DNA of 64,000 nucleotides from Salvator merianae (lineage: Eukaryota > Chordata > Lepidosauria > Squamata > Teiidae), in NCBI GenBank assembly GCA_003586115.2, contig QVOM02000023.1, positions 433,283-497,282 on the forward strand. Reading direction: 5' to 3'. The notes below the pieces were generated by a model that had not been told where the DNA came from, ran no database searches, and saw only the letters and a list, made by a program, of their open reading frames with translations. Shown here piece by piece: positions 1 through 11,700 of this stretch. Position numbers and translations under genes: made by a program. Within the stretch, counting starts at the first letter, position 1. Every line of letters begins with the position of its first letter.

Positions 1-1374
1 CATCTGTGGGCAGAGAAGAGTACTTTTTAACTGAAAGCTTTCCAAATGGATTCCCTCTCCATCTTTCCTATGAATGTAGGCCAGCCATGTGAAGAGAGCC
101 CTCAAATATAGAAATACCGCTTGTCTCTGGTTAAATGACCTCCAGAAGCAATTGCATAGACCACACCAGAACAGCAGGTGTGCATGAGATGAAGGGGGTG
201 CAAATGCTCCGGGGCACTGTGGCGGCGGCTGGTATAGAAATGGGAGAAACTAGATGATTGTGGGCAGTGGGGACCTGCCAGGAAAAGAGTGGCAGAGCTT
301 GGGTCTGCCATCGAAAATAATGGCAGACTGGTTTGTGAGGAAAGGTACAAGCCTTTGGGGACACAGTGTTCTGAAAACTAATCAGTAACACCATAGGAAC
401 GGTACTGAGTATCAGGCATGAATGCAGTCCTGGTGATGTTTAAGTGAACGTTTTTTCCTGTTGTCTGTTACTAGGTATCATATACACTCCCATTGCCATT
501 AAAAATCTGAATAATGTAAAGATGTAGCAAAGTATGCTACTGAGTTATCTTTAAATATTTTCAAGCATTCCCCTGCACATTTACAGTGAAAGCTTTGCCA
601 TTGTTTAGATATAACATTTCAGTGGCACTAAGAGCTCTTCCTAGATTTTTTCATATTTCAGAAAATACTTCAAGTGCCAACCATTTTTGGCTCCTGGAAA
701 AACTTTTAAGATACTTGCATACCACATAAGATTAGCATGGTGTCTCTTTCCAGTTTGATTCCCTAAATGTACTAAAACAGAAATGTGCTGGATTTCTGTC
801 CCTTTGGGGGCAGTGAATGATCAGGATCATTTGTGGTTTTGCTGAAAAGGCATCTTTGGATAAAGTGGCATCAAAGCATGCAAAGAGGTGTTAAGGGAGG
901 TCCTGCTCATGGCTGGACTTGTTGGAGTTGCAGCAAATCCTGCTTCTCAAGGCATAAAGTCATTCTGGGCTTGACGCAGAAGTAGGTGGCAGCTGCTCAG
1001 CAGCCTTGGTTTCATCCACGTTGGTTTGCTTTGGGAAGCCACAGAAATTCAGGTTGGAAGGGGCCCAGGAGGCCATCGCAGCATATCCAAAGATGGCTGT
1101 CATGTCATATTCTGGGGGCTTATCAGGGCTTGGGGGGAAGCCCAAGGCATATTGCTGCACAGCAGTGCTCAGCCCTTGATGTAGACTGCCAGATGGCCAG
1201 GAGGAGCCAAGAAGGAACAGATGAACCAAGGGAAGGCCTTTGTCTAGCTCCTAGGAGGAAGGGCGCTGGACTAACCTTGCTAATTCCCCCTCCTTTAGAA
1301 GTGTGAAGCTGTTTCAAATGTTTGAAACATCATTTTTCACACCCTTACTTTTTATTTTGTATTTTAAGTCCTAC

Positions 1375-2190
1375 TTGCCTTTGTATAAGGATCTATAAGG
1401 ATTGGGGTGATATATTTTTAGATAATATCTCAGACTTTCCAAAATTAAGGATCTGAAACTCCTGTAAACTTATATGATTCATATTTTAATATAATTCCTG
1501 CATTTATACAATCTTCATTGAGGATGATAATCAGCATAATTTTGTGCTTTAATTGATATTATTTAATGTGTATGGAGCAATGTTCAGATTTTCCCTTATA
1601 GATGTTAACAGTGGCTCCAATTTGAGATTAAATAATATGGGCAAAAGTGGACAGCCCTGTTTTGTATTTTTTGATAATTTAACGGTTGCAAAAAGTGAAT
1701 TTTTAACTTAAATTTTGACTTGACTACCTTTATAGATATTAGAAATAAATTTGTTAATTTCTCTCCAATGTCTCTCCAAATATCACCTTAATCATATGGC
1801 CATGTGATACAAAATCAAAGGCTTTTTCTCTATCAAGTGATATCAATGTCATATGCATCATACAAGACATGGAGTAAAGCCCAAATTGGATCTATCGTTA
1901 GTCTACCTTTAACAAACCCCTCCTGGTCCAGGGTGAATTATTTGAGCTGTGAACTGGAAGATTCTATTAGCTAATATTCCTGTGAATATTTTGAAGTTGT
2001 AGTTCAAACGTGCTATTGACCTATATGATGCTTGATTACTACAATCTTTCCCTGGTTTGAGTATAGGAGCTGGAACAGATTCCTGCAGATAGGTGGTATT
2101 TCAGCTGATTCCAATATGTAATTATATAATTTTAACTCAGTGGCTGACAAAGATCCTTCCACCCCTTTGGATTTGTGTGCTGGCTGTCAT
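1375..2190 (-). mobile_element. L1 LINE fragment (reverse transcriptase part)
   Basis: The - strand across about 1,648-1,665 reads KQGCPLLPILFNL and continues ..LEPLLTSIRENLNI, the L1 reverse-transcriptase block. A degenerate DQ-GF-KGR block lies near 1,900-1,930. Many stops and frame breaks show it is old. It sits in a ZNF618 intron, antisense to the gene. Confidence 0.65.
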
Positions 2191-2194
2191 TGGG

Positions 2195-2400
2195 GCTTTG
2201 GTTTTTTATTTTTAAATTTATTTTAAAACGTATAAAATTCATACACTAATGTTTTGTTGTTGACTTCCTCCTTCTTTCAAAATTTCTTCTATATTTCATA
2301 TTTCTCGCCCCTCCTAATCACTTTCCATTCTTTTCTTCCATCGATTGTCTTCTTTCCTTTGGTATTTTAGTATTGCATTAATTGTATCTAGAAAGGCAGT
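2195..2400 (-). mobile_element. L1 LINE 3' end fragment
   Basis: About 170 bp closely resemble 56,260-56,430 and, inverted, 63,740-63,950. They share ttgttgacttcctccttctt and following text. The T-rich start at about 2,205-2,225 is the poly(A) tail of a - strand element. It lies about 250 bp before a ZNF618 exon. Confidence 0.65.
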
Positions 2401-2645
2401 TGGGAAATGTAGTCATGATGTTGATAGGGGTGGTGATGCCCCCTGTATATTCGTTATCCTTTTTTTTTTAAGTTAGAGAGTCACAGATTTGCCAGACTCT
2501 TTCCAGGGCTATGAGATCCCCGTGCTTGAGGACATCAGTTTTCCCACAGCTCCTGAGTTGCTGGAGGCTTTAGATTTGAACTCAGAAGGCATCCCTAGTG
2601 TTCTGCCTGCCTGTGACCAGTCAAACACCTCTCTCTTTCTTTCAG

Positions 2646-2723
2646 GATCATATGAGTGTGGGATCTGCGGAAAGAAATATAAGTATTACAACTGTTTCCA
2701 GACCCACGTCCGAGCACATAGAG
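2646..2723 (+). CDS. ZNF618: ZNF618 exon, C2H2 finger 1
   Basis: The exon is 78 nt, phase 1-1, preceded by a pyrimidine-rich acceptor (ctctctttctttcag) and followed by donor GTATTC. It encodes SYECGICGKKYKYYNCFQ followed by THVRAHR, a complete C2H2 finger (C-X2-C-X12-H-X3-H). The open frame reading in from 2489 upstream is intronic read-through. The preceding coding exon must lie left of position 1. Confidence 0.95.
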
Positions 2724-5700
2724 GTATTCCTCACTCAGTTTGTGGTTCAGACTCTTCAAAGTCACTCTCTGCCCCAGGTCCCTTCATATTCTTGGCATTC
2801 AGAACTTGTGCTTAATACCAAGGACTCCCTCTAGCCTGCCATCCTGGCTCAACAGCAGCAGTCACAGTTTACTCTCAAAACTCACAAACTTTTAGGTTTG
2901 AATTTTGTGCTGCTTTGATTCCCTCTCTCATTGCTCACAATTTCAAATAATTTGCTTCTCTGGTGCTCTCCCACAGACCTTTTAGCCAAGGGCCTGCAGA
3001 AATGCCCAACTTCCTCAGTATTTGTGAATGTTGGGGCCTACAGAGAGATGGCAAACAGCGCCCTCATCACTACTGAGGAATTACTGTGTTTGGGACAAAA
3101 GGTTGCATGCAAGGTTTTGCGCTCTCCATAGTCCTGCTTCAGATTGGATGTGTTAATCCAAGCTATATAAGGTGCAGGGAAGTGAGGCTGAGCGTAACAG
3201 AGCATCATAGGAAACCCGTCTGTGGACCCAGGAGACAGACTCCTCTGCAGCTAAGACAGACAAACCTTCTCCTTCCAACCACACACACATATGAATCCTC
3301 CACCAAGAAAATTAACATGCACTTTTATATTGTCACATAATTTATTTGAGATTGCTACTAATGGGGAGGATGAATCTGCTGAAGTCCCACCCTCACTGAA
3401 ATGGAAGTCTCAGATACTTATTTGGTTTCTAGAGATGTCACCAAAACATGCATTTCTACTTGGCAACACTAAGGCCTTGGAAACTTACTTTAGAAGAGGA
3501 ACGCAGCTCCGCAGACGCATGGCCCAGAGACAGATTTGTTTGGGGCACCTAGCCTTTCCGGGGTTGCTAACAGGGCCTGTCTCAGGTGGGACAGGGAAGC
3601 AAGACGTTGCCTGGAGAGCTGCCCAATGGGACCTTGTAGGAGGACCCCAAGTGGGGGCTGTCCAGGAACACTGTAGGGTCTCCATGCAGCTTGACCCAGG
3701 GAAGGCGGCTTTTGCCAGTGGAAAAAATGAGAACGGCAAAGACTTGGGACATGTTGACATACTAAAGTGTTTCTGACGTTTTGTGTGCCCTTCCTAACGC
3801 AAATCTTTCTCTCTGCGTAGACACAGAAGCTGCATCCGGCGAGGGAGCCTCCCCAGGCAGTAAGTACCTGCAGCCTCCTTGCAAGCCCTGTAGCTCCGGG
3901 GCGGAGCCCCTGCCTTGCATGCAGAAGGTCCTGTTTCTTCTCCCGTGGCATCTCCATCAGTTTAAGAAGTTCTCAGGGAAAGTTCTGCATTGCTGCTGCC
4001 AGTCTGAGACAGCGCTGGGTCAGAGTCGCTGAGATAGCTCCTGGGGGGGGGGGGGGAATGGCACACTTGCTCCACACCTTTTCAGCACCTGTCCCCCTCT
4101 TTTAGATTATCTGTTTTACCTGTGGATAAGCTGCAGGCTGTTTTGATAGTGTGACCCACCCTGAGATCTTTGGATATAGGACGGGATAGAAATATAAATG
4201 AATAAATAAATGTTCCTGCGACGTGCCACGCGTGGCATAGAAACCCTAACAGCCGACTTGGCACCTGCAGTGCGTCTCTCCCGGGAGGGTTGCTGCGTGA
4301 CCTTCCCTTTTCTCTGCCCAGGCTGTTTTGAGCGGAAAATAATCTTTGGCCTTGGCGTCATTTCTTCCGTGGTTGTATTTGATTCCTTCAGTGAGCTGCT
4401 GTTTTTACTTGAACCGTTGTGATTTTGCACACAAGCAGCTGTATAGCTGGCGGGGGGGAGTGGGCAGGCAGGCAGGCAGGTGGCCTGCGCTGTGGCCTGC
4501 CGAGGAGCCATGGGAGCAGGACGTGGATGCCTACAGCTTGCAAGTTCGTTGCCCTTTCTTCTGTTGGAGGAATAAACTGGGTACAGGGATGAATTAGAAT
4601 TCTCTCCGCCTTATGCTGGACTGATTTCAAAACTCATCTGTGTGCCTTCCCACCATAATTGAGTTGAAAGTGGAAGAAGAGCAAAAAACAATGTACAAGC
4701 AGGCAAATTCACTTCAGCGTCACGGTTGCTTGTTATCCTAAAGTTGACTGTAATCCCCGCTTAGCCACAGAACTCACCAGGTGTCTTTCAGACTAAATTG
4801 CCTCAGAAGTTTTATTATAGTATAGATTTTGAAAGGCTCAGGTCGATTCAGGTGCCCAAAGCAGGAGCTTTAGCAGATAGGGTTGTGGATGCCTCTGCTT
4901 ATTTTGTGTTATTATCAAAAACATTTTATGCCACCTCTAATTTTACAAAATCCCAGGGCAGTTTGCATGGCCATCAGGAGAAGAAAAGGGCTCCTCTGGC
5001 CTTAGAGCCATGAAATGTTTGCATGCATGGAAATGGGGCTGGTGGCCGCTGTCTTCTTCCCTGGGTGCGTAAAATAAGATAAAATAATAGGCAGAGCGTA
5101 GATTCCAGCTGCGCAGGCATCTAGTGAAGCGGACTCCAGTTTCTGAAAGCTTCAACTGCCATGAGAAATGGAGGAACCCTTTCAGACCCTTTGTTGTTGT
5201 GCCACAGCAGTCTCCAGCTGTGGTGGGAGTGCAGGCTTTGAGCTCCTTGGGGAAAAAGTGAGGAAGATGTGCGCTCTTGCCCTTGTGCCAGACGCCTCAT
5301 GAGGTGAAGAAACAAATGAGAACTAGGCATGTTAGCAGTGCTGGGTGTCTGTGAAGACCGTGGCGATGCAGCGGTGGACCTGCTGGTGATCTGCCCCACT
5401 GTGCCTCCTGGGAGCGAGACAAGGCTGCCTGGGCAGCACAGATTCATGGAAGACCTGTGGCAGGAGAGGAACTCGGTTCTTCAGTGGAGTTTCTTAAATG
5501 TTGCGCTCTCTCTCCTCCTTACAGACAACTTTAGATACACGTGTGACATTTGTGGGAAGAAATACAAATATTACAGTTGTTTCCAAGAGCACAGAGATCT
5601 ACATGCTGTGGACGGTGAGTACTGTCATCTTGGGCCACTTGGTAGGAGCAGGACGGAGGTGGAGGCCCGGTTCAGATGTAGCCCTAAACCATAGTTTGGC

Positions 5701-8700
5701 CTTTCACAAATGAGCCGGGCAAGCCTTGGCCTTCCGCTCCCCTCCTCCTCCGGGGTGGCTGCAAGGAGGCAGGTGGACGGAGCTGGAAGCTGTGAGGTGC
5801 TGAAAGGAGCCAAGCCTGGAACGCTGCTCTGGCCTTGGTTTCCTTCAGTAACTTCTTCTCCAAACACAGTTTGAGCGCAGTGATGGTAAGCCAGAAGTGG
5901 GTGCCTCCAGTCTCCTTCTGACTCACCAGAGGCTGTGCAAACCCATGAGAGCAGGCCTCGTTCATGTTGCCCTAAAGTGTAGTTTGGCAGTTCCTTTGGA
6001 CCAGGCTAGCATTCGCCAGAATCAAAGCAGGCTGTGGCGTGGGGATGTGTCCGTGAGGGTTTCCAAGCATTGGTAGAAGACCATACAGATGGAACTCAAG
6101 GCAGCGATGCACAGAGTGGGATCTGTGTGCCCATTTTGAGGGTCTTCAAAGTAGCAAATTGAAGAGGACAGAAGGAGTCTGAGCATAGCAACGCCAGCAC
6201 TGGCCTTTGGGGGATTCCTGTAGGGTTAGCTCCACTTGGCATGCAAGACTGGCCACTTGGGAACCCTTCTATGCAAGGTTTGGGAAGCACCTGGCAACGT
6301 ATGAGTCAAAGATGTAGAAAATATGAGTTTGTCGCATAGATTTTTCCCCCAGTGCTAATTTTAGTAAAACACAGATGCTTTGGGATGAGCCAGTGTTACC
6401 TTTGCCTAAAACCTGCAGCTATTATTGCTTTTGCTTGCTGCCCTAAACATACGCACTCTTCTTGGTGGCAGAACGTATGGCAGCCTGCAGAGGAGGCAAG
6501 TGAGGCACACTTAAGGGCATCAGCTGGCCAGGGCAAGGCCTGGCGCATCTCTCGGGGCTTTTCAGTTGTCTTGGCAGGACACGTACGTGTGGCAGTCTGG
6601 AGCTGGGGGTCGATGCTGTGTTGGTCGGCCCTGGCATAGAGGGCAGCAGTGAAAGGCTCTCTAACCTTGCCAGCCCTTCAGCTGTGGTGCCAAGAGGTGG
6701 CTGTGGTTGTTACTTGGAGCCGAGGATGGCTACACAGCGAACCTCCAGTTCTGGACCACGTCAGCGGTTGCTGCATGGCGTTGGGGTGCTCTTATGCAGC
6801 CTGGCGCTTGCTGGAGGGGGTTGGCTCTGGCTCTTCTCGCCCCTCATGCTAGCCAGGATGGTGGCTGGGCAGTGGGACCTTCGTCCAAGGCAGATTATGC
6901 CTGTTCTGCTTGTTTGCCACGTTTCACTTCCTTTGAACTCCGAACCCTTGAGTTGCACACGCAGGGAGCCGGCCCAGGGGCCATAAGGAGTGAAGTGTGG
7001 ATGCACCTGAGCCCTGGGTCCCTCTGGGGCAGGTGCCTGCCCTTGCTCCCTCCTGGGTGAACGCGGCTTGTCGTCAGCTCTCTTCTCTCCTCTTGCAGAC
7101 CCTTACGACCAGGCAATGGTCGCCAAGGAAGAAGTGAAGGAAGAGGAGCCCGAGCCCTTTCAGAAGATTGGTCCAAGTATGACTTACCAAGTTTGCAACT
7201 TAAGTAATTAACCCGCTTTCGACATCTACAGGGTGGGGTCTCAGGCCCAGCTCCCCTGCCAAAGCTAACCTACTGGCGTTTAGTGAGGGAGTCCAGGCAC
7301 TCTCCTGGAGCAAGGGACTGGCGTGTCTGTCCCCTCCGTGCCAACGGGTTGCAAGGGTGGACAGGAAAGAGGCCATGTTTGGCCTGCTTGAAGGCCCACC
7401 TGCGACCCCAGCATCTCTACGACCCTGCTGGGGGCAGCTGGGGGAAAGGGACCCCAAGGCCCAACTCAGGTTCATGTAGCTGCACAGCCTGGCTGCTGAT
7501 TTTTTAAAAAAGTTTATTTTTTAAAGATCAGAGGGATAGAAATTTTAGAGGTAAAATTAAAAAGTAGCATCTGTGGATTCCCAAGGACTCCCTTTTTTTT
7601 CTGATTAAATGAGACCATGCTAGGCATGGGCAGCAGCCATTTCCCTGCTCCCTGAAACACGGGAAGGGGCTGAGAAGGCACCATCGTGCCCCCCTCTCCT
7701 CAGGAAACCCACTGCCACAGCTTCCCTGCTCAGGGGCTTCTCATGACTCCTGCACCACAGTTTTTGGACCTCCTCGACAGCCTCCCCCCCCCCCCGGATA
7801 CCCGTCAACCCTGACCATTGGGTATGCTGGTGAGCTGGTGGGCATTGGAGCCCCCTTTCTGGAGGATCCCCAGGAGGATCGGCTGAAGAGTAGGCTGAAT
7901 GGCAGTATCCTGGCCCCTGCTCCCTCTAGCTCAGTCTTCTCTGGCCATGCCTGGCAGCAGCTGTGCAGGGGGTTGGCGGGGGGCTCTGGAGATGCCCACG
8001 GGGAACCCAGTCTGGGGCCTTCTGCAGGCAAGGCAGGAGCTGTGCTGATGGGGCTGCCACACTCCATCTGCCAAATGGATCGTCTGAGGTTAAAATGAAG
8101 GGGGGGTCCCCAAGGAGGGGACACCAAGTGTCCGAAGGGGAAAACTCTCAAGAGGCCCCAAACCATTTGCTTCTACTTGGGCACATTGGTCTAATTGGCC
8201 AAACTTTTTAAAAAGTATGCAGTCTTGATTTTACTTCCTTACATAAAGAGCTCTTTTTTCCATTTGGAGTGAAATGTCTGACAAGAGGAGTAGGGAGCAG
8301 GCACACTGCACAGGGCTCTACCTTGGAAATCCTTTTTATTGGGTTGCTGACACATATTTTAAGGCCTTGTGGTTTGGGGTCTTTGGCTTCCCTCTATGGG
8401 CGACCAGAGATAGGTGTACTGCCCCTCCCCTCAGCCCTTCCCAGTAGGGCCAGGGCTCAGGGAGGATGATGGGAGTTGTAGTTCAGCAGGATGTAGAAGG
8501 AGGTCCTTTGTTTTTGAACCATGTCTTGCACAAATACTCACCTGTTACAAAACTGTTGATAGCATTTCCAGTGAGAGAGCACATAAGCATCATTACTGAA
8601 TTTGGGGGTGCGGGAGAGAAAAGTACAATTTTGTGATCCCTAATTTGATGACTGTTTACTAAATTTCTCCCTTTTTTCTTACGGCGTAGAAGGAAATTTC

Positions 8701-11700
8701 TTTCCTTCCTGATTTTCTCTTTTGACAAACCTCTCTGCTTTTCATCACTGCTCCACCTGAGCGCCGGTTTTCCCAGGAAGCCCCTTATTCTGTCCCCACA
8801 GTCCTGCTTGGAAATCAGTCTCAGCCCTTGGAGGATTTCCCTGCTGCTTCTGCCCCAGAGTTCCCGTGCCTTTAGCCTTGGGCCCCTCAAAAGAGCCCCC
8901 CGTGAAAGATTGGAAACAGCTGGGGGCACTACAGAAATGAAAGGGCTCTCTGGATGGGTCCTTCCATCGTGACTTTATAGCTCTGCAGGTGCCAGCAGCA
9001 ATGCCAGTGTAGGTGACCCCACTGGCCTTGTCAGCCAACGGGCCCTTTTGTTAGTTCCACGAAGCTGGAAGAACTTTGAACCCCACATCTCTGCAGATAA
9101 GCTGTGGGAAGCCGGGAAGCCCTTCCTTCACCCTCTTCTTCCTTTTTCTTTGCAGAAACTGGCAACTACACTTGTGAGTTCTGTGGCAAGCAGTACAAGT
9201 ACTACACTCCCTACCAGGAGCACGTGGCTCTCCATGCCCCAATCAGTGAGTATTCGGGAGGCCCTGGGTTCCTGCGCCCTTGGCAAGATGGGGGGCAAAG
9301 ATGGGGAGCCTGCAGGAATTGGCCAGGGGGCTCCAGAAGAGGCAGGGCTGGCGAGGCCAAAGGGCGCATTTCTGTTTTGGCTCTACAGTTTGTAAGAGTC
9401 AGAGGTCGGTGGCTATGCCTTTGAGTGCCTTTGACTTGGGTGTTGGGTACCGTTGAGTTCCAGCTGCTGGTGGGCGACAGGAGTGTCTCCGTGGGCACTT
9501 CGTGCAGGCTTCTTGGCAAGGAAGAAGAGGTGGTTTGCCCTTGCCTGCTTCCAGGGAGGGGCTGGAGAGAGAAGCGTAACCCACTGCTTCCCAGGCACTT
9601 CGCTCCAGTGCTCAGCTGCATCCGGTCCTCAGCTCTCACCCTGCAGCCCTTAGATGGCCTAGAGGTGAACACTGTCAACATCACTGGCCGCAGTGGCAGT
9701 TTTCAGGTTCCTTGGCAATGGCAGGGCTGGGATTTAGCACAATCGGTTTTCCAGGTATGGTTCAGTAGAAGGTAAGGTTCCTGCAAATGCAGTAGAAACA
9801 AAGTAGGGTGTCCGGAGAGCAGCACCAAACGTTGCAGGTGCAAGAAATGGCCCTTTGTCACCCTTGGGGAATTAGTCTGCAGAGGGCCCCTCCACAGTGA
9901 CCTTCCTCTTCCAAGCCTGTTGCTCCCCATCCCTTACCCTCTGCCTGATTTACAGCAGGGCTTTGACAGGAGCTCGGACGCTTGCAGGGGGCCTGCCCCC
10001 CCCCAGCCACAGCCCCTTGGCTTTGCCCTGTGGCTGCCCAGTGCTCTAGTCCAGAGGGTGGGACAGATGAGGCTGATGCACAGGGCCCTGGCAGAGGAGC
10101 TCTGGGACAAGCTCACTTACAGTCCCCGAGGGGCCCCTGCCCACTTTTGCCAGGCCAGCCTCTGTCCCTCCCCTAGGGCTGGTGGTGCAGCACAGCTGGC
10201 AGCACAGTGTAGGAGGGAGGGAAGGATGGTCCCTTTGAAATGGGCTGCTACACTCTCTCTTTTCCTTCCTGCGTGCCAGTCAGCCGACAGCGTGAGGCTG
10301 TTGCATGAAAGGACTGGAAGTGATTCACTCCCAGTTGCCTCCTTGTGTGCGTCAGGGGGCAGCTGTTGCTCTGGGAAGGCCAACAGGGAGCCCTGGCTGT
10401 GGTTTCTGGGCTTCCCAGTCTGGCTCCTCGGACATCGGTCCCTTGGAAGGGCCTTAGGAGGGAGCAGCTGCTCCGGCCACAGCAGCAGATGCCGCTTCAG
10501 AAGGGCTCTTGGCAAGCAGCCCGAGACTGAGAGTGGTCAAGGGCCACTCTAAAGAGAGGTAGAATCATAGAATCATCGAGTTGGAAGGGACCTCCAGGGT
10601 CATCGAGTCCAACCCCCTGCTCAATGCAGGATTCACTAAAGCATCCCAGACAGATATCTGTCCAGCCTTTCCTTGAAGATCTCCAGCGAAGGAGAGCCCA
10701 CCACCTCCTGTGGCAACCTGTTCCAGTGACTGATTGCCCTTACGGTCAGGAAGTTTTTCCTAATATCTAGCCTGTATCTACTCCTTTGAATTTTCATCCC
10801 ATTGTTTCTAGTCCTTCCTTCTTGCACAACTGAGAATAGGGCCAATCCTTCTGCACTGTGACAGCCCTTCAGATACTTGAAAACAGCTATCAAGTCTCCT
10901 CTCAGTCTTCTCTTCTGCAGGTTACACATTCCTAGATCCTTTAACCGTTCCTCATAGAACATGGTTTGCAGACCACTCACCATTTTGGTCGCCCTTCTCT
11001 GAACTTGCTCCAGTTTGTCAATGTCCCTTTTAAACTGGGGCGCCCAGAACTGGACACAATACTCCAGATGAGGTCTGACCAAGGAAGAGTAAAGAGGGAT
11101 AATTACTTCTCGTGATCTAGACTCTATGCTCCTCTTGATACACCCCAGGATGGTGTTTGCCTTTTTTGCAGCTGCATCACACTGTTGACTCAACAGGTCT
11201 CTTTCAGAAGTCTTTGCAGCAGAGAGCATGGGGCCACAGTCCCGTCCTGCAAGGTCCTTGACCTTTGGCCAGGGGTGGCTGCTAAACCTGCTGAGAACTG
11301 GAGTCGAACCGCACCTGGAGGGCAGTGGACAGGCAGCAGTGGGGAGGAGCCTAGTCTGGAAAAGCCCTCTGGTGGTGGATGGGTGCTACTCCTGGGCAGC
11401 CGGAGCCAGCCCTGATGGCTGTGCCCTGGGTGAACCAGAACAGTGGTGACTTTGGGGGTTTTTCTGCGGGTTTGCTTGAGCGGCAGCGAAGGAAAGTTAC
11501 AAAAGTAACTGTTGGTGGCTGAGGGATGCCCTGGTTCTCTGGGTGGGAGGGTGGCCTCTCTAGTCCGCATCAGCTTCTCTGCAGCTGCTCTCTCCCGCTC
11601 CGAGAGGGTTGCCCCTTTAGCAGCAAATCCCGTCTGGTGAATTCTCTTTCTACTGCGTCCAGCTTCTGCCCCTTGGGGGGACACACGCAGGGGAGGTGGC

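Larger units (their letters stand above)
1..2645 (+). other. ZNF618 intron (left part)
   Basis: No coding exon was found. Apart from the two L1 fragments (1,375-2,400), the sequence at 1-1,370 shows nothing I recognise. The small ORFs at 960-1,310 on both strands overlap each other and resemble no family. Confidence 0.7.

Noticed and set aside
2489..2645. In-frame extension upstream of the finger 1 exon
   Set aside because: It contains the pyrimidine tract and acceptor of that exon. The text does not resemble the ZNF618 N-terminus.
4044..4057. Poly(G) run, and poly(C) runs near 7,787 and 13,488, as regulatory features
   Set aside because: Simple homopolymers in introns with no supporting context.
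5670..5990. MITE defined by the two ..gccctaaa..tagtttgg phrases
   Set aside because: The phrases are in the same orientation, not inverted, and no target duplication is visible.
9920..10552. 210-codon + strand ORF
   Set aside because: Composition-driven (Cys, Gly, Ser, Pro rich), no domain recognised, ends where a CR1 begins.
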